64,000 bases of DNA from Sphingomonas pituitosa NBRC 102491 (GCF_001598435.1 NZ_BCYY01000014.1:62001-126000); one strand, 5' to 3'; shown: positions 26,727 through 35,693, numbered from the stretch's first letter. The notes: a model not told the origin generated them from the sequence alone. Numbers and translations are program-made.

Positions 26727-28229
26727 TTGGTCCTCCCCGTGAAGCATTGGACCCCCGTTCTGCCCGCGCGCGATGCGCGATCGTGGCGGCAGCCAGTCTA
26801 CGCGCTGCTGCTGTTCGCGGTCGTGGCGGTGGCCCTGCGCCTGCACGATTTCGGCAACCCGGTGATCCATGTCGACGAGCAATATTACCTGCTCGTCGGC
26901 GACCGGATGCTGCACGGCGCGGTACCTTATGTCGATTTCTGGGATCGCAAGCCGCCGGGGCTGTTCCTGCTGTTCGCAGCGATGCGCCTGCTGCCGGGCA
27001 ACGGCATCCTCGCCTATCAGCTGGCCGCAACGCTGTTCGCGGCGCTCACCGCGGGCCTGATCGCGCTGTCTGCGCGTCGGGTGGGCGCGCGGACGATCGG
27101 GGCAGCGGCGGCGGGCTGCGCCTATCTGCTGTGGCTCGGCTATTTGAGCGGGCGCGGCGGGCAGTCGCCGGTCTTCTACAACCTGTTCATGGCGGGGGCC
27201 GGCTGGCTGACACTGCGGCTGCCGGCGCTGGCAGTCGTGCGGGACAGGCGCGCCATCGTGCTGCACGGCACCGCCGCCTGCCTGCTCGCGGGGCTCGCGA
27301 TCCAGACCAAGTACACGCCGGTGGTGGAAGGCACGTTCTTCGGCCTCGCCCATTGCTGGTACCTGCACCGCGCCGGCGCCAGGCTGCCGCTGCTCGGCGC
27401 CGCGGCGGCGCTGTGGGCGCTGCTCGGCCTTGCGCCGACGCTGGCCGCCATCGCCTGGTACCATGCGCAGGGCCCGGCGGCGTTCGCCGGCTTCTGGTTC
27501 TCCAACTTCGCCTCGGTGGCGCTGCGGCGCGGCTATCCGACCGCGAAGATCGCCGGCCGGCTGGCGGGTACGGCCGCGCAGCTTTCCCCCTTTTTCGTCG
27601 CGGCGGCACGCAGCTGGCGCCGGCAGCCGACGGCGCGGCGGGCCGAGCTGCAGGTCGCGCTCGGCTGGCTTGCCGCCGCGCTGATCGGCTTCGCGATGAT
27701 CGGCGCCTTTTTCGACCATTATGCGCTGCCGCTGCTGGTGCCGTTCGCCATCGTCGCCGCGCCCGCGCTGGGGCGCTCGCGCCGGCTGCTCGGGGCGAGC
27801 GCTGCAGCGGCGGCGATCCTGTTCGCCGTGCACTGGCAGACCGAACCCGACGATCGCGCCACCGCCAGCGCCGCCACCCGGATCCTCGCCGCCCATGCCG
27901 ACAAGGGCTGCCCCTATGTCTTCGCCGGCGATGCGGTGCTGTACCTGCTCGCCCATGCCTGCGTGCCGACCGCCTATGCCTTCCCTTCCACTCTCGCCTA
28001 TGAGGCCGAGCAGGGGGCCACCGGCATCGACGAAGCCGCCGAGGTCCGCCGCATCATGGCCCGTCGCCCGCCCGTGGTGGTGACCATGGACCCGCCGCTC
28101 GCCCCCTGGAACCCCCAGAGCCTGGCGGTGATGACGCCGCGGCTCGCCCGCGACTATCGCCTGGCACTCACCGCCCCGCGTGAGGAGAGCCATCTCCTCG
28201 TCTATGTCCGCCGCGAGCTGGCGCGCTAG
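26727..28229 (+). CDS. ArnT-like / GT39-family membrane glycosyltransferase
   Basis: A 500-residue polytopic enzyme of the GT-C class, which uses polyprenyl-phosphate sugars as donors on the periplasmic side. The first loop carries the catalytic acidic motif in NPVIHVDEQYYLLVGDRML (Asp-Glu), followed by PYVDFWDRKPPGLFLLFAAM, typical of ArnT/PMT-like proteins. About ten hydrophobic helices run to residue 370, then a periplasmic C-terminal domain of about 125 residues. The start is uncertain: TTG 26727 or GTG 26739, neither with a good ribosome site. It is divergent from the GT2-deacetylase pair and could transfer the deacetylated sugar to an envelope lipid. Confidence 0.78.
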   Translation: MVLPVKHWTPVLPARDARSWRQPVYALLLFAVVAVALRLHDFGNPVIHVDEQYYLLVGDRMLHGAVPYVDFWDRKPPGLFLLFAAMRLLPGNGILAYQLAATLFAALTAGLIALSARRVGARTIGAAAAGCAYLLWLGYLSGRGGQSPVFYNLFMAGAGWLTLRLPALAVVRDRRAIVLHGTAACLLAGLAIQTKYTPVVEGTFFGLAHCWYLHRAGARLPLLGAAAALWALLGLAPTLAAIAWYHAQGPAAFAGFWFSNFASVALRRGYPTAKIAGRLAGTAAQLSPFFVAAARSWRRQPTARRAELQVALGWLAAALIGFAMIGAFFDHYALPLLVPFAIVAAPALGRSRRLLGASAAAAAILFAVHWQTEPDDRATASAATRILAAHADKGCPYVFAGDAVLYLLAHACVPTAYAFPSTLAYEAEQGATGIDEAAEVRRIMARRPPVVVTMDPPLAPWNPQSLAVMTPRLARDYRLALTAPREESHLLVYVRRELAR

Positions 28230-28291
28230 GGGTTTACACGGAGCCCCGGCTTCGGCTTGGGTAGCCCGACGTAGAAGCGATGAGGGTTCCG

Positions 28292-29116
28292 ATGAAGCGC
28301 ATCCTGTTGGTGGTCTTGGCCGCGATCGTGCTGGTCGGAGGCGCCGCCTTCGCCTTCACCCGCATCAAGCCGAGCGGCATTCCCGTGGTCCGCGCGGTCG
28401 CCGTCGCCACGCTGCCGCACGATAGCGGCGCCTTCACCGAAGGCCTCTTCTTCGAGAAGGGGGCGATGTACGAAAGCACCGGCCAGATCGGCGAGTCGGT
28501 GATCCGCAAGCTCGATCCCGCCACCGGCAAGGTGCAGCAGGAAACCTCGCTCCCCGCCCCCTATTTCGGCGAGGGCATCGTCGCCTGGGGCGACAAGCTG
28601 TTCCAGCTGACCTGGCAGGACAAGACCGGCTTCATCTACGGCCTCGACAAGTTCGAACCGCGCGGCACCTTCTCCTATACCGGGGAGGGCTGGAGCCTGA
28701 CGCGGAACGACAAGGGCATCATCATGAGCGACGGCACGCCGGTGCTGCGCTTCCTCGATCCGAACACGATGCAGGTCACCGCGACGCTGCGGGTGACGGC
28801 CAATGGCTGCCCGGTCGCCAATCTCAACGAGCTGGAATGGGTCGACGGGCAGATCTACGCGAACATCTGGCAGACCAACCTGATCGCCAAGATCGATCCC
28901 GCCACCGGCAAGGTCACCGGCTTTCTCGACGTGAGCGACCTGGGGCCGAAGGACCGCGGCACCGACAATGTCGCCAACGGCATCGCCTATGATGCGCCGA
29001 GCAAGCGGCTGTTCGTCACCGGCAAGCGCTGGCCGCAGCTCTACCAGGTCAAGGAAGGCGACGCCGTCGCCAAATCGGCCGAGGCGGCGAAGCTGACCAG
29101 CTGCAGCCAGAACTAA
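28292..29116 (+). CDS. Glutaminyl-peptide cyclotransferase
   Basis: A 274-residue exported enzyme converting N-terminal glutamine to pyroglutamate, of the plant/bacterial five-bladed propeller type. Family hallmarks are HDSGAFTEGLFF near residue 43, YFGEGIVAWGDKLFQLTWQDKTGFIY, and LNELEWVDGQIYANIWQTNLIAKIDPATGKV. An N-terminal hydrophobic segment (RILLVVLAAIVLVGGAAFA) exports or anchors it. ATG 28292 is preferred over ATG 28280 because GAGGG lies seven bases before it. A strong hairpin follows the stop. It has no functional link to its neighbours that can be seen. Confidence 0.9.
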   Translation: MKRILLVVLAAIVLVGGAAFAFTRIKPSGIPVVRAVAVATLPHDSGAFTEGLFFEKGAMYESTGQIGESVIRKLDPATGKVQQETSLPAPYFGEGIVAWGDKLFQLTWQDKTGFIYGLDKFEPRGTFSYTGEGWSLTRNDKGIIMSDGTPVLRFLDPNTMQVTATLRVTANGCPVANLNELEWVDGQIYANIWQTNLIAKIDPATGKVTGFLDVSDLGPKDRGTDNVANGIAYDAPSKRLFVTGKRWPQLYQVKEGDAVAKSAEAAKLTSCSQN

Positions 29117-29131
29117 GAATACGAATGCAAT

Positions 29132-29161
29132 GGCGGCGGGCGGATTGCACGCCCCGCCGCC
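29132..29161 (+). terminator. Hairpin after the glutaminyl cyclase gene
   Basis: GGCGGCGGG (29132-29140) pairs perfectly with CCCGCCGCC (29153-29161), with a 12-base loop that can itself pair partly. It starts 15 bases after the stop codon. No T-run follows, so it would be a weak intrinsic terminator or an mRNA-end stabiliser. Confidence 0.5.
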
Positions 29162-29215
29162 CGCTCTACTCCCGGATGCCGGAAGCCCGATGGGCGACAA
29201 CGATCCTGGGAGAGA

Positions 29216-31261
29216 ATGATGTTGCGAACCCTGGCCGCGCTCGGCGCGCTCGCGCTGGCCGCCCCTGCCATCGCGCAGACCGCCCCCGCCCCGAAATCAG
29301 CTACCATCACGTCGCCTGACGGACACCTCCAGGTCACCGTCGCCACCGACAATGACGGCCGCCCCTTCTACACCGTCGCCCGCGACGGCAAGCCACTCGT
29401 CAACCCGTCGATGCTCGGCTTCCTGTTCACCGACGCCCCCAAGCTCCAGCGCAATTTCCGCATCGAGGGCAGCAGCACCTCGGCCAGCGACACCAGCTGG
29501 GAGCAGCCCTGGGGCGAGTGGAAGACGATCCGCGACAACCACAGGGAACTGCGCGTCCGCCTGAAGGAGACCACCGCGCTCGGCCGGGTGATGGAGCTGG
29601 TGTTCCGCGTCTTCGACGACGGCGTCGGCTTCCGCTACGAACTGCCCGGCCAGCCCAACCTCAAGACCGCGCACATCCTCGACGAGATGACCGAATTCTC
29701 GATCGCCGAGGATGGCGAGGCATGGTGGATCCCCGGCTCCGAATGGAATCGCGACGAGTATCTCTACAACCGCACGCCCCTCTCCAGCGTGCCGCTCGCC
29801 CACACCCCGCTGACGATGAAGCTGGCCGACGGCACCCATGTCGCCATCCATGAAGCGGCGCTGGTCGACTATGCGGGCACCTGGCTGCAGCGCGTCGAGG
29901 GCACCCGCTTCAAGACCGTGCTGATCCCCGGCGCCGGTGCCGCCAAGGTCACCCGCGACGCGCCGTTCGTCACCCCTTGGCGGACGATGATCATCGCGAA
30001 GGACGCCCCCGGGCTCTACATGTCGCACCTCGAGCTGAACCTGAACGAACCCAACAAGCTGGGCGACGTGAGCTACTTCAAGCCGAGCAAATATGTCGGC
30101 GTGTGGTGGGAGATGCACATCGACAAGTCGGGATGGGGCTCGAAGCCGGTGCACGGCGCCACCACCGCCAACGTCCAGCGTCATATCGATTTCGCAGCGA
30201 AATACGGATTCTCCGGCGTGCTGGTGGAAGGCTGGAACGTCGGCTGGGACACCGCCTGGTTCGGCGACGGCAAGGGCTTCGACTTCGACAGGCCGACGCC
30301 GGATTTCGACGCGAAGCTGCTGGCCGACTATGCCAAGAAAAAGGGCGTCGCGCTGATCGGCCATAACGAGACCGGCGGATCGATGAGCCATTACGAAAGC
30401 CAGCTCGAACGCGCGATGACGTTCGCGCACGATCACGGCGAGCATGTCGTGAAGACGGGCTATGTCGCCGATGCCGGCCAGATCGAGCGGGTAGGCCCCA
30501 ATGGCGAACCGATGCGCGAATGGCATGACGGGCAGTTCTCGGCCAACCACCATCTCCGCGTGCTGGAGATGGCGCATCGCTACCAGGTCGCGATCGACGC
30601 GCACGAGCCGATCAAGGACACGGGTCTCCGCCGCACCTATCCCAACTGGGTGAGCCGCGAAGGCGCGCGCGGCATGGAATACAACGCCTGGGGCGAGCCG
30701 AAGAACCTGCCCAACCACGAATCCAACCTGTTCTTCACCCGCATGCTCGCCGGGCCGATGGACTTCACCCCGGGCGTGCTCAGCCTCACCGGCAAGGGCG
30801 GCACGCCGCTGCTGTCGACCGAGGCGAAGCAGCTGGCGCTGTACGTGGTGCTCTATTCGCCGGTGCAGATGGCGGCGGACCTGCCGGAGAATTACGAGAA
30901 GCACCTCGCCGCCTTCCAGTTCATCCACGACGTCGCGGTCGACTGGGACGAGACGCGGGTGCTGAACGGCGCGGTCGGGGAATATGTGACCGTCGCCCGC
31001 AAGGCGCGCGGCGGCAGCGACTGGTTCCTGGGCGCGGTCGGCGACGACGAGCCGCGGTCGCTGACGGTGCAGCTGTCGTTCCTCGATACGGGCAAGCGCT
31101 ACGAGGCGCAGGTCTACCGCGACGGCGACGATGCGGACTATCGCACCGAGAAGCGCCATTCGATCGTGGTCGAGAAGCGCGCGGTGACCGCGGGCGACAC
31201 GCTGACGGTAAAGCTCGCCCCCGGCGGCGGCCAGGCGATCCGGTTCAGGCTGGTGAAGTAG
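29216..31261 (+). CDS. Secreted glycoside hydrolase family 97, inverting alpha-glucosidase type
   Basis: A 681-residue exported enzyme. The signal peptide ends at APAIA; an N-terminal beta-sandwich (about 30-270) is followed by the catalytic barrel and a small C-terminal sheet domain. HEPIKDTGLRRTYPNW carries Glu464 and REGARGMEYNAW carries Glu488. Their 24-residue spacing equals that of the catalytic Glu508 and Glu532 of SusB, the inverting alpha-glucosidase of Bacteroides. Glu385 in GHNETGG is a further conserved acid, likely the SusB Glu439 equivalent. This favours inverting alpha-glucosidase activity on malto-oligosaccharides over the retaining alpha-galactosidase type. GGGAGAG precedes the ATG. 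No SusCD-like genes are adjacent. Confidence 0.92.
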   Translation: MMLRTLAALGALALAAPAIAQTAPAPKSATITSPDGHLQVTVATDNDGRPFYTVARDGKPLVNPSMLGFLFTDAPKLQRNFRIEGSSTSASDTSWEQPWGEWKTIRDNHRELRVRLKETTALGRVMELVFRVFDDGVGFRYELPGQPNLKTAHILDEMTEFSIAEDGEAWWIPGSEWNRDEYLYNRTPLSSVPLAHTPLTMKLADGTHVAIHEAALVDYAGTWLQRVEGTRFKTVLIPGAGAAKVTRDAPFVTPWRTMIIAKDAPGLYMSHLELNLNEPNKLGDVSYFKPSKYVGVWWEMHIDKSGWGSKPVHGATTANVQRHIDFAAKYGFSGVLVEGWNVGWDTAWFGDGKGFDFDRPTPDFDAKLLADYAKKKGVALIGHNETGGSMSHYESQLERAMTFAHDHGEHVVKTGYVADAGQIERVGPNGEPMREWHDGQFSANHHLRVLEMAHRYQVAIDAHEPIKDTGLRRTYPNWVSREGARGMEYNAWGEPKNLPNHESNLFFTRMLAGPMDFTPGVLSLTGKGGTPLLSTEAKQLALYVVLYSPVQMAADLPENYEKHLAAFQFIHDVAVDWDETRVLNGAVGEYVTVARKARGGSDWFLGAVGDDEPRSLTVQLSFLDTGKRYEAQVYRDGDDADYRTEKRHSIVVEKRAVTAGDTLTVKLAPGGGQAIRFRLVK

Positions 31262-31266
31262 GGGCG

Positions 31267-31313
31267 CCCGCCTCTGACTCTTTGGCGGAACCGCCACAGT
31301 CGGGGTGGGCGGG
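31267..31313 (+). terminator. Nested hairpin after the GH97 gene
   Basis: Three concentric arms pair: CCCGCC (31267-31272) with GGCGGG (31308-31313), GACT (31276-31279) with AGTC (31298-31301), and TGGCG (31283-31287) with CGCCA (31292-31296). It begins six bases after the stop. There is no T-run. The 315-base gap to the next gene holds this hairpin, a repeat element at 31357-31449 and a short leader; nothing else was recognised in it. Confidence 0.45.
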
Positions 31314-31356
31314 AATACCATGATGCATGGATAGGAACGCATCGCTCCCCACCAGG

Positions 31357-31449
31357 GTCATCCCGGCGAAAGCCGGGATCCATTGGGGTCTATGGATCGG
31401 CTCTTGCTATACCAACTGGCGAATGGGTCCCGGCTTTCGCCGGGATGAC
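31357..31449. repeat. REPIN-like paired-hairpin repeat, copy 2
   Basis: Same structure as the element at 12834-12927: the left hairpin ATCCCGGC-GAAA-GCCGGGAT and an inverted right hairpin near 31428-31447, with about 50 bases between. The left half and the following CATTGGGGTCT are identical to copy 3. It lies between GH97 and the permease, which point the same way, so it is in the permease leader region. Confidence 0.85.
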
Positions 31450-31576
31450 GAGAGATACAGAAGCTACGTCCGTTTCCGCGAACTTTGGTACAAGATCAGG
31501 CGCAGCCCTTCCCCTGCCCTTGCCCCCTCCCCGCGCCGCGCTATCACCGGCGCGCCAAGAACATAGGGGAGGATCC

Positions 31577-32995
31577 ATGGCCAGTCTGTTCCGTCTCAAA
31601 CCCATCCATGCCGCGGCGGACCAGCCGCACGGGCACCAGCTCGCGCGCACACTCAGCTGGTATCACCTCGTAGCACTCGGGGTCGGCGCGATCGTCGGCA
31701 CCGGCATCCTCACCCTGATCGGCGTCGGCGCGGATCGTGCGGGGCCGGCGGTGATCCTCTCCTTCGTCGTCGCGGGTGCGATCTGCGCCTGCGCCGCGCT
31801 CGCCTATGCCGAGCTGGCGACGAGCATCCCCGCCTCGGGCAGTGCCTATACCTACAGCTATGTGGCGCTGGGCGAGATCGTCGCCTGGGTCGTCGGCTGG
31901 AGCCTGCTCGCCGAATACACCCTGGTCGTCGCCACCGTTGCGGTCGGCTGGTCGGGCTATGCGACGCCCTTCCTGCTCGGCCTCGGCGTGCCGCCCGAAC
32001 TCACCCATGGCCCGCAGATGGCCGCCGGCCACATCGCCGCCTGGGGCGTCAACGTCCCCGCGCTGTTCGTCGTCTGGCTGGTCGCCGGGCTTCTGATTGT
32101 CGGCACCCGCGAGAGCGCGACGCTCAACGCGATCCTCGTCGTCGTGAAGCTGATCGCGCTCGCCGTGTTCGTCGCGGTCGCCCTGCCCACTTTCGATGCC
32201 GCCAATTTCGATCCCTTCGCCCCGTTCGGCTATGCCAAGCATGCCAGCGGCGGGGTGGAGCGCGGGATGATGGCCGCCGCCGCGATCATCTTCTTCGCCT
32301 TTTACGGCTTCGACGCGATCTCCACCGCCGCCGAGGAAGCCAAGAACCCCGGCCGCGACCTCGCAATCGGCATCGTCGGGTCGATGGTCGCCTGTGTCGC
32401 CATCTACATGATCGTCGCGCTCACCGCGGTCGGCGCGCTCCATTACACCCGCTTTGCCGACAGCCCCGAGCCGCTGGCGCTGATCCTGCGCGAGATCGGC
32501 CAGCCCGGCGTCGCCAAGTTCCTGGCGCTCAGCGCGATCGTCGCGCTGCCCACGGTGATCCTCGGCTTCCTGTTCGGCCAGAGCCGTATCTTCTTCGTGA
32601 TGGCGCGCGACGGCCTGCTGCCCAAGAGCCTCGCCAAGGTCTCGCGCCGCGGCTCGCCGGTGCGGATCACGCTGTTTACCGCGGGCATCGTCAGCTTCTT
32701 CGCGGCCTTCCTGCCGATCGACGAGATCGCAGCCCTCGCCAACGCCGGCACGCTTACCGCCTTTGCGGCCGTGGGCCTCTGCCTGCTGGTGCTGCGCCGC
32801 CGCGCCCCCGAGATGGTCCGCCCGTTCCGCACCCCGGCGGCGTGGGTGGTCGGCCTCGGCGCGATCTTCGGCTGCCTGTATCTGTTCCTCAGCCTGCCGA
32901 CCAAGACGCAACTCTGGTTCGGCGGCTGGAACCTCTTGGGTCTCGTCGTCTATTTCGCCTATGCCCGCCGCAACGCAGCAAAGGGTGACGCATGA
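31577..32995 (+). CDS. APC-family amino acid permease
   Basis: A 472-residue, about 12-helix transporter of the amino acid-polyamine-organocation superfamily, resembling the cationic amino acid transporter group. Helix 1 has the substrate-binding GVGAIVGTGILTLIG, and helix 6 reads IIFFAFYGFDAISTAAEEAKNPGRDL. QSRIFFVMARDGLLP marks the conserved loop after helix 8. AGGGGAGGA precedes ATG 31577; upstream in-frame residues are not coding. The stop overlaps the mtnP start (ATGA). Coupling to methylthioadenosine phosphorylase might point to a methionine- or polyamine-related substrate, but this is only suggestive. Confidence 0.9.
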   Translation: MASLFRLKPIHAAADQPHGHQLARTLSWYHLVALGVGAIVGTGILTLIGVGADRAGPAVILSFVVAGAICACAALAYAELATSIPASGSAYTYSYVALGEIVAWVVGWSLLAEYTLVVATVAVGWSGYATPFLLGLGVPPELTHGPQMAAGHIAAWGVNVPALFVVWLVAGLLIVGTRESATLNAILVVVKLIALAVFVAVALPTFDAANFDPFAPFGYAKHASGGVERGMMAAAAIIFFAFYGFDAISTAAEEAKNPGRDLAIGIVGSMVACVAIYMIVALTAVGALHYTRFADSPEPLALILREIGQPGVAKFLALSAIVALPTVILGFLFGQSRIFFVMARDGLLPKSLAKVSRRGSPVRITLFTAGIVSFFAAFLPIDEIAALANAGTLTAFAAVGLCLLVLRRRAPEMVRPFRTPAAWVVGLGAIFGCLYLFLSLPTKTQLWFGGWNLLGLVVYFAYARRNAAKGDA

Positions 32996-33858
32996 GCGGT
33001 TGGACGATCGGAATCATCGGCGGTTCGGGCCTCTACGATGTCGAGGGCATCGAGGGCGGCGAATGGGTGGAGGTGGCGAGCCCCTGGGGCCAGCCGTCGG
33101 ACGCCTGCTTCGTCGGCCATGTCGGTCCTGTGAAGGTGGTGTTCCTGCCGCGCCACGGCCGCGGCCACCGCATCAGCCCCTCGGACCTCAACGTGCGCGC
33201 CAATATCGACGTGCTGAAGCGGCTGGGCGTCACCGACGTGCTCGCCGTCTCCTCGGTGGGCTCGTTGGCGGAGGAGCGTGCGCCCGGCACCTTCACCATC
33301 GCCGACCAGTTCATCGATCGCACCAAGGGCCGGCCCTCCAGCTTTTTTGGCACCGGCATGGTCGCGCATGTCTCGGTGGCCGATCCGGTCTGCCCGCGCC
33401 TTTCCGCGCTGGCGGCAGAGGCGGCACAGGCGGCGGGTGCCGTCACCCATGTCGGCGGCACCTATCTGGCGATGGAAGGCCCGCAATTCTCGACCCGCGC
33501 CGAGAGCAACCTCTATCGCAGCTGGGGCTGCGACATCATCGGCATGACCGCGATGCCCGAGGCCAAGCTCGCCCGCGAGGCCGAGCTTCCCTATGCGCTG
33601 GTCGGCATGGTGACGGACTATGACTGCTGGCGCGAAGACGAGGAGGCAGTCGACGTCGCGCAGGTGATCGCCCAGCTCTCCAGCAATGCCGAGAAGGCGC
33701 GAAAGATGGTGATGCACCTGCTGCGCGCCCTGCCGGCGGAGCGCGAGGCTTCGCCGATCGACACCTGCCTCGACACCGCGCTGATCACCGCGCCCTCGGC
33801 GCGCGATCCGGAGCTGCTGGCGAAGCTCGACGCCGTTGCCGGCCGGGTGCTCGGCTGA
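32992..33858 (+). CDS. mtnP: S-methyl-5'-thioadenosine phosphorylase
   Basis: Cleaves methylthioadenosine with phosphate to adenine and methylthioribose-1-phosphate, the first step of methionine salvage; cytosolic. The 288 residues include the phosphate-binding GIIGGSGLYD (residues 7-16), FLPRHGRGHRISPSDLNVRANI, GGTYLAMEGPQFSTRAES and DIIGMTAMPEAKLARE, all characteristic of MTAP rather than of purine nucleoside phosphorylase. It overlaps the permease stop by four bases and its own stop overlaps the next start by one base (TGATG), making a tightly packed three-gene unit. No other salvage genes are in the window. Confidence 0.94.
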   Translation: MSGWTIGIIGGSGLYDVEGIEGGEWVEVASPWGQPSDACFVGHVGPVKVVFLPRHGRGHRISPSDLNVRANIDVLKRLGVTDVLAVSSVGSLAEERAPGTFTIADQFIDRTKGRPSSFFGTGMVAHVSVADPVCPRLSALAAEAAQAAGAVTHVGGTYLAMEGPQFSTRAESNLYRSWGCDIIGMTAMPEAKLAREAELPYALVGMVTDYDCWREDEEAVDVAQVIAQLSSNAEKARKMVMHLLRALPAEREASPIDTCLDTALITAPSARDPELLAKLDAVAGRVLG

Positions 33859-34334
33859 TGGCGCGCATGCTTCTCGCAGCCGCCGCGCTGCTGCTCGCTG
33901 CTCCCGCCATGGCGCAGGAAGCCGCGGTCGATCGCTCGCAGGATCTCGCATGGCAGAGCGCGCAGTCGCTGGCCCTTGCCAGCCGCGGCTCGGCCCAGGG
34001 CTGGCGACAGCTCGACGGCGGCCTGCGCTGGCGCCGGGTAAAGGGGGATGGCTCGGGCGCGCACCCCGCTGTCACCGACATGGTCACGCTCCACTATGCC
34101 GGCAGCTTCGTCGACGGGACCGAGTTCGACAGTTCCTATGATGGCCCGCCCGCCCGGTTCCCGCTCGATCGGCTGATCCGCGCCTGGCAGGTCGCGGTGC
34201 CGCTGATGGGCGTGGGCGACACGATCGAGATCGCGGTGCCCGCCGAGCTCGGCTACGGCTTCCGCGGCAAGGGCCCGATCCCGGGCGGCGCGACGCTGCT
34301 CTTCAAGATCGAGCTGCTGGGCATCGGCGGCTAA
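33858..34334 (+). CDS. Exported FKBP-type peptidyl-prolyl isomerase
   Basis: A 158-residue periplasmic proline isomerase. The signal peptide MARMLLAAAALLLAAPAMA is cleaved before QEAAV. The FKBP fold runs from about residue 70: DMVTLHYAGSFVDGTEFDSSYDG, PLMGVGDTIEIAVPAELGYGFRG and IPGGATLLFKIELLGI. One binding-pocket segment reads IRAWQVAVPLM, where classical FKBPs have VIPGW followed by AL, so affinity for drug-like ligands may differ. It is last in the permease-mtnP unit. Confidence 0.9.
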   Translation: MARMLLAAAALLLAAPAMAQEAAVDRSQDLAWQSAQSLALASRGSAQGWRQLDGGLRWRRVKGDGSGAHPAVTDMVTLHYAGSFVDGTEFDSSYDGPPARFPLDRLIRAWQVAVPLMGVGDTIEIAVPAELGYGFRGKGPIPGGATLLFKIELLGIGG

Positions 34335-34340
34335 AGGCGT

Positions 34341-34360
34341 GCGGGTCGCGCGCGGCCCGC
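34341..34360. terminator. Hairpin between convergent genes
   Basis: GCGGGTC (34341-34347) pairs with GGCCCGC (34354-34360), one G-T wobble, six-base loop. It sits in the 29-base gap between the FKBP gene and the convergent metalloprotease gene and could serve both. No T-run is present on either side. Confidence 0.35.
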
Positions 34361-34363
34361 CGC

Positions 34364-35554
34364 TCAGCGGAAGCGAACACGGCTCCGACGTCGCCGATAG
34401 CGAGTCGCGGCGCCCACCCAGCCGATCCCCGCGATCAGCATCGCCCAGGCCGCCGGTTCCGGTACCACCGCGGACAAGGCGGGCGGCCGGGATGCATGAT
34501 AGGCCTGGTAAATCTGCGCGGTCGAGACCTGATACCCTGGGTTGGCCAGCACGTTGATGTTGAGGTTCCAGCCAATCGCGTCGAGCACCGCCAGATCAGC
34601 GGCGGTCACCACGTCGTTCACGCCGTCGCACGAATACGGGTTCATCGTGCCGATGAAACCGGTGCAGTTACCCACGACCTTCCAGTGTGAAGCCTCCCAG
34701 CCGTCGCCATAATATGCGCCTGTCGAGAAATACGCATTGCCGCCGAAGGGGGTCGCACCGCCGTTGATCGAGAAATAGGTAGGCGTGCCGAAGCGCCAGT
34801 CGAGCTGGCCCGGCGCCGAATAGCGGAACAAGTCGAGCCCATAGGCGACCGTCACATTGTCGATATGCTCGACCGGGCCCGTCGCGGTATCGAACGTATC
34901 CACGCCGCTGGTGAAGCCCAATGCATGGCCGATCTCGTGGATCGCGGTTCCGATGAAGTCATAGCTGCCGGCGCTGATCCCGTCGGACGGATTGAAGTCG
35001 AATGCATAGGCGCTGGAGAAGACGATCTCCGCATCGAGGCCGGTCACATTGTTCACCAGCGCCTTCAGGTTGGCACCGGTCAACGCGACGCTGCTGCCGA
35101 TGATGCTGCCATTGGGTGCGATACGCGTGCCGGAGGTGGCGATTCCGTCCAGATGGGCCGGATCGTCATAGGCCGGGATCAGCACCGTCGGCGTACCCGC
35201 GCTGCTCAGCGGCTGAAAATGGCTCGTGGCCTGCGCATCGAGTGCGCTGTTTCCGGTGACCTTCAGCGCGTTCTGGTAGCTGGCGATGGTGATGCCGTCG
35301 AAATAGCGAAAACTGGTCGCTCCCAGATCGCCGGGATCCAGCGCATCGAACCCCACATTGATGTGGATCGTCGCATTGTTGGTGAGAACGGATTCCCAAT
35401 AATGCGCTGCGATCCTGAAGGCGGCCTCCGCAGGTGTGCCGGTCACCCCGCCGATATCGTGCAGCACGATGTGCGTCTGCGCAGCGGCAGGCGTCGCAAA
35501 CGTCAGCAGCGCCGCCGTGCAGAAAACGAAGTGCCGTGCGTGATGGGTGCCCAT
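34364..35554 (-). CDS. PEP-CTERM-sorted zinc metalloprotease (NF038122-like), paralogue 1
   Basis: A 396-residue exported protein. The signal peptide ends at TPAAA. The zinc motif HEIGHALGFTSGVD has His206, Glu207 and His210; the place of the third metzincin ligand is Ser, and Asp219 three residues later may replace it. NYNP-like surface residues and the late AVLDAIGWNLN segment are shared with the paralogue at 35746-36930. The C-terminus VPEPAAWAMLIAGIG, then a hydrophobic helix and RYRRRRSR, is a PEP-CTERM sorting signal, recognised and removed by an exosortase that is not in this window. The protein is thus probably delivered to the cell surface or exopolysaccharide layer. Substrate unknown. 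Confidence 0.82.
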   Translation of the reverse strand: MGTHHARHFVFCTAALLTFATPAAAQTHIVLHDIGGVTGTPAEAAFRIAAHYWESVLTNNATIHINVGFDALDPGDLGATSFRYFDGITIASYQNALKVTGNSALDAQATSHFQPLSSAGTPTVLIPAYDDPAHLDGIATSGTRIAPNGSIIGSSVALTGANLKALVNNVTGLDAEIVFSSAYAFDFNPSDGISAGSYDFIGTAIHEIGHALGFTSGVDTFDTATGPVEHIDNVTVAYGLDLFRYSAPGQLDWRFGTPTYFSINGGATPFGGNAYFSTGAYYGDGWEASHWKVVGNCTGFIGTMNPYSCDGVNDVVTAADLAVLDAIGWNLNINVLANPGYQVSTAQIYQAYHASRPPALSAVVPEPAAWAMLIAGIGWVGAATRYRRRRSRVRFR

Positions 35555-35693
35555 AGCCGTACTCCCCCTGGAGGCGAACGACCGGCGCGGACGCCGCTTC
35601 GCAGCACCCTGCTAGTCGGGCGGACCGCGGGCTGGAAAGCGAAGCTAGGTGCAAAACGGAGGCGATCGATCGGGGCGTGCCGCCGCAAGGCAA

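Noticed and set aside
29297..31342. A 681-codon minus-strand frame opposite GH97
   Set aside because: Shadow of the GH97 gene, whose catalytic motifs and signal peptide are clear.
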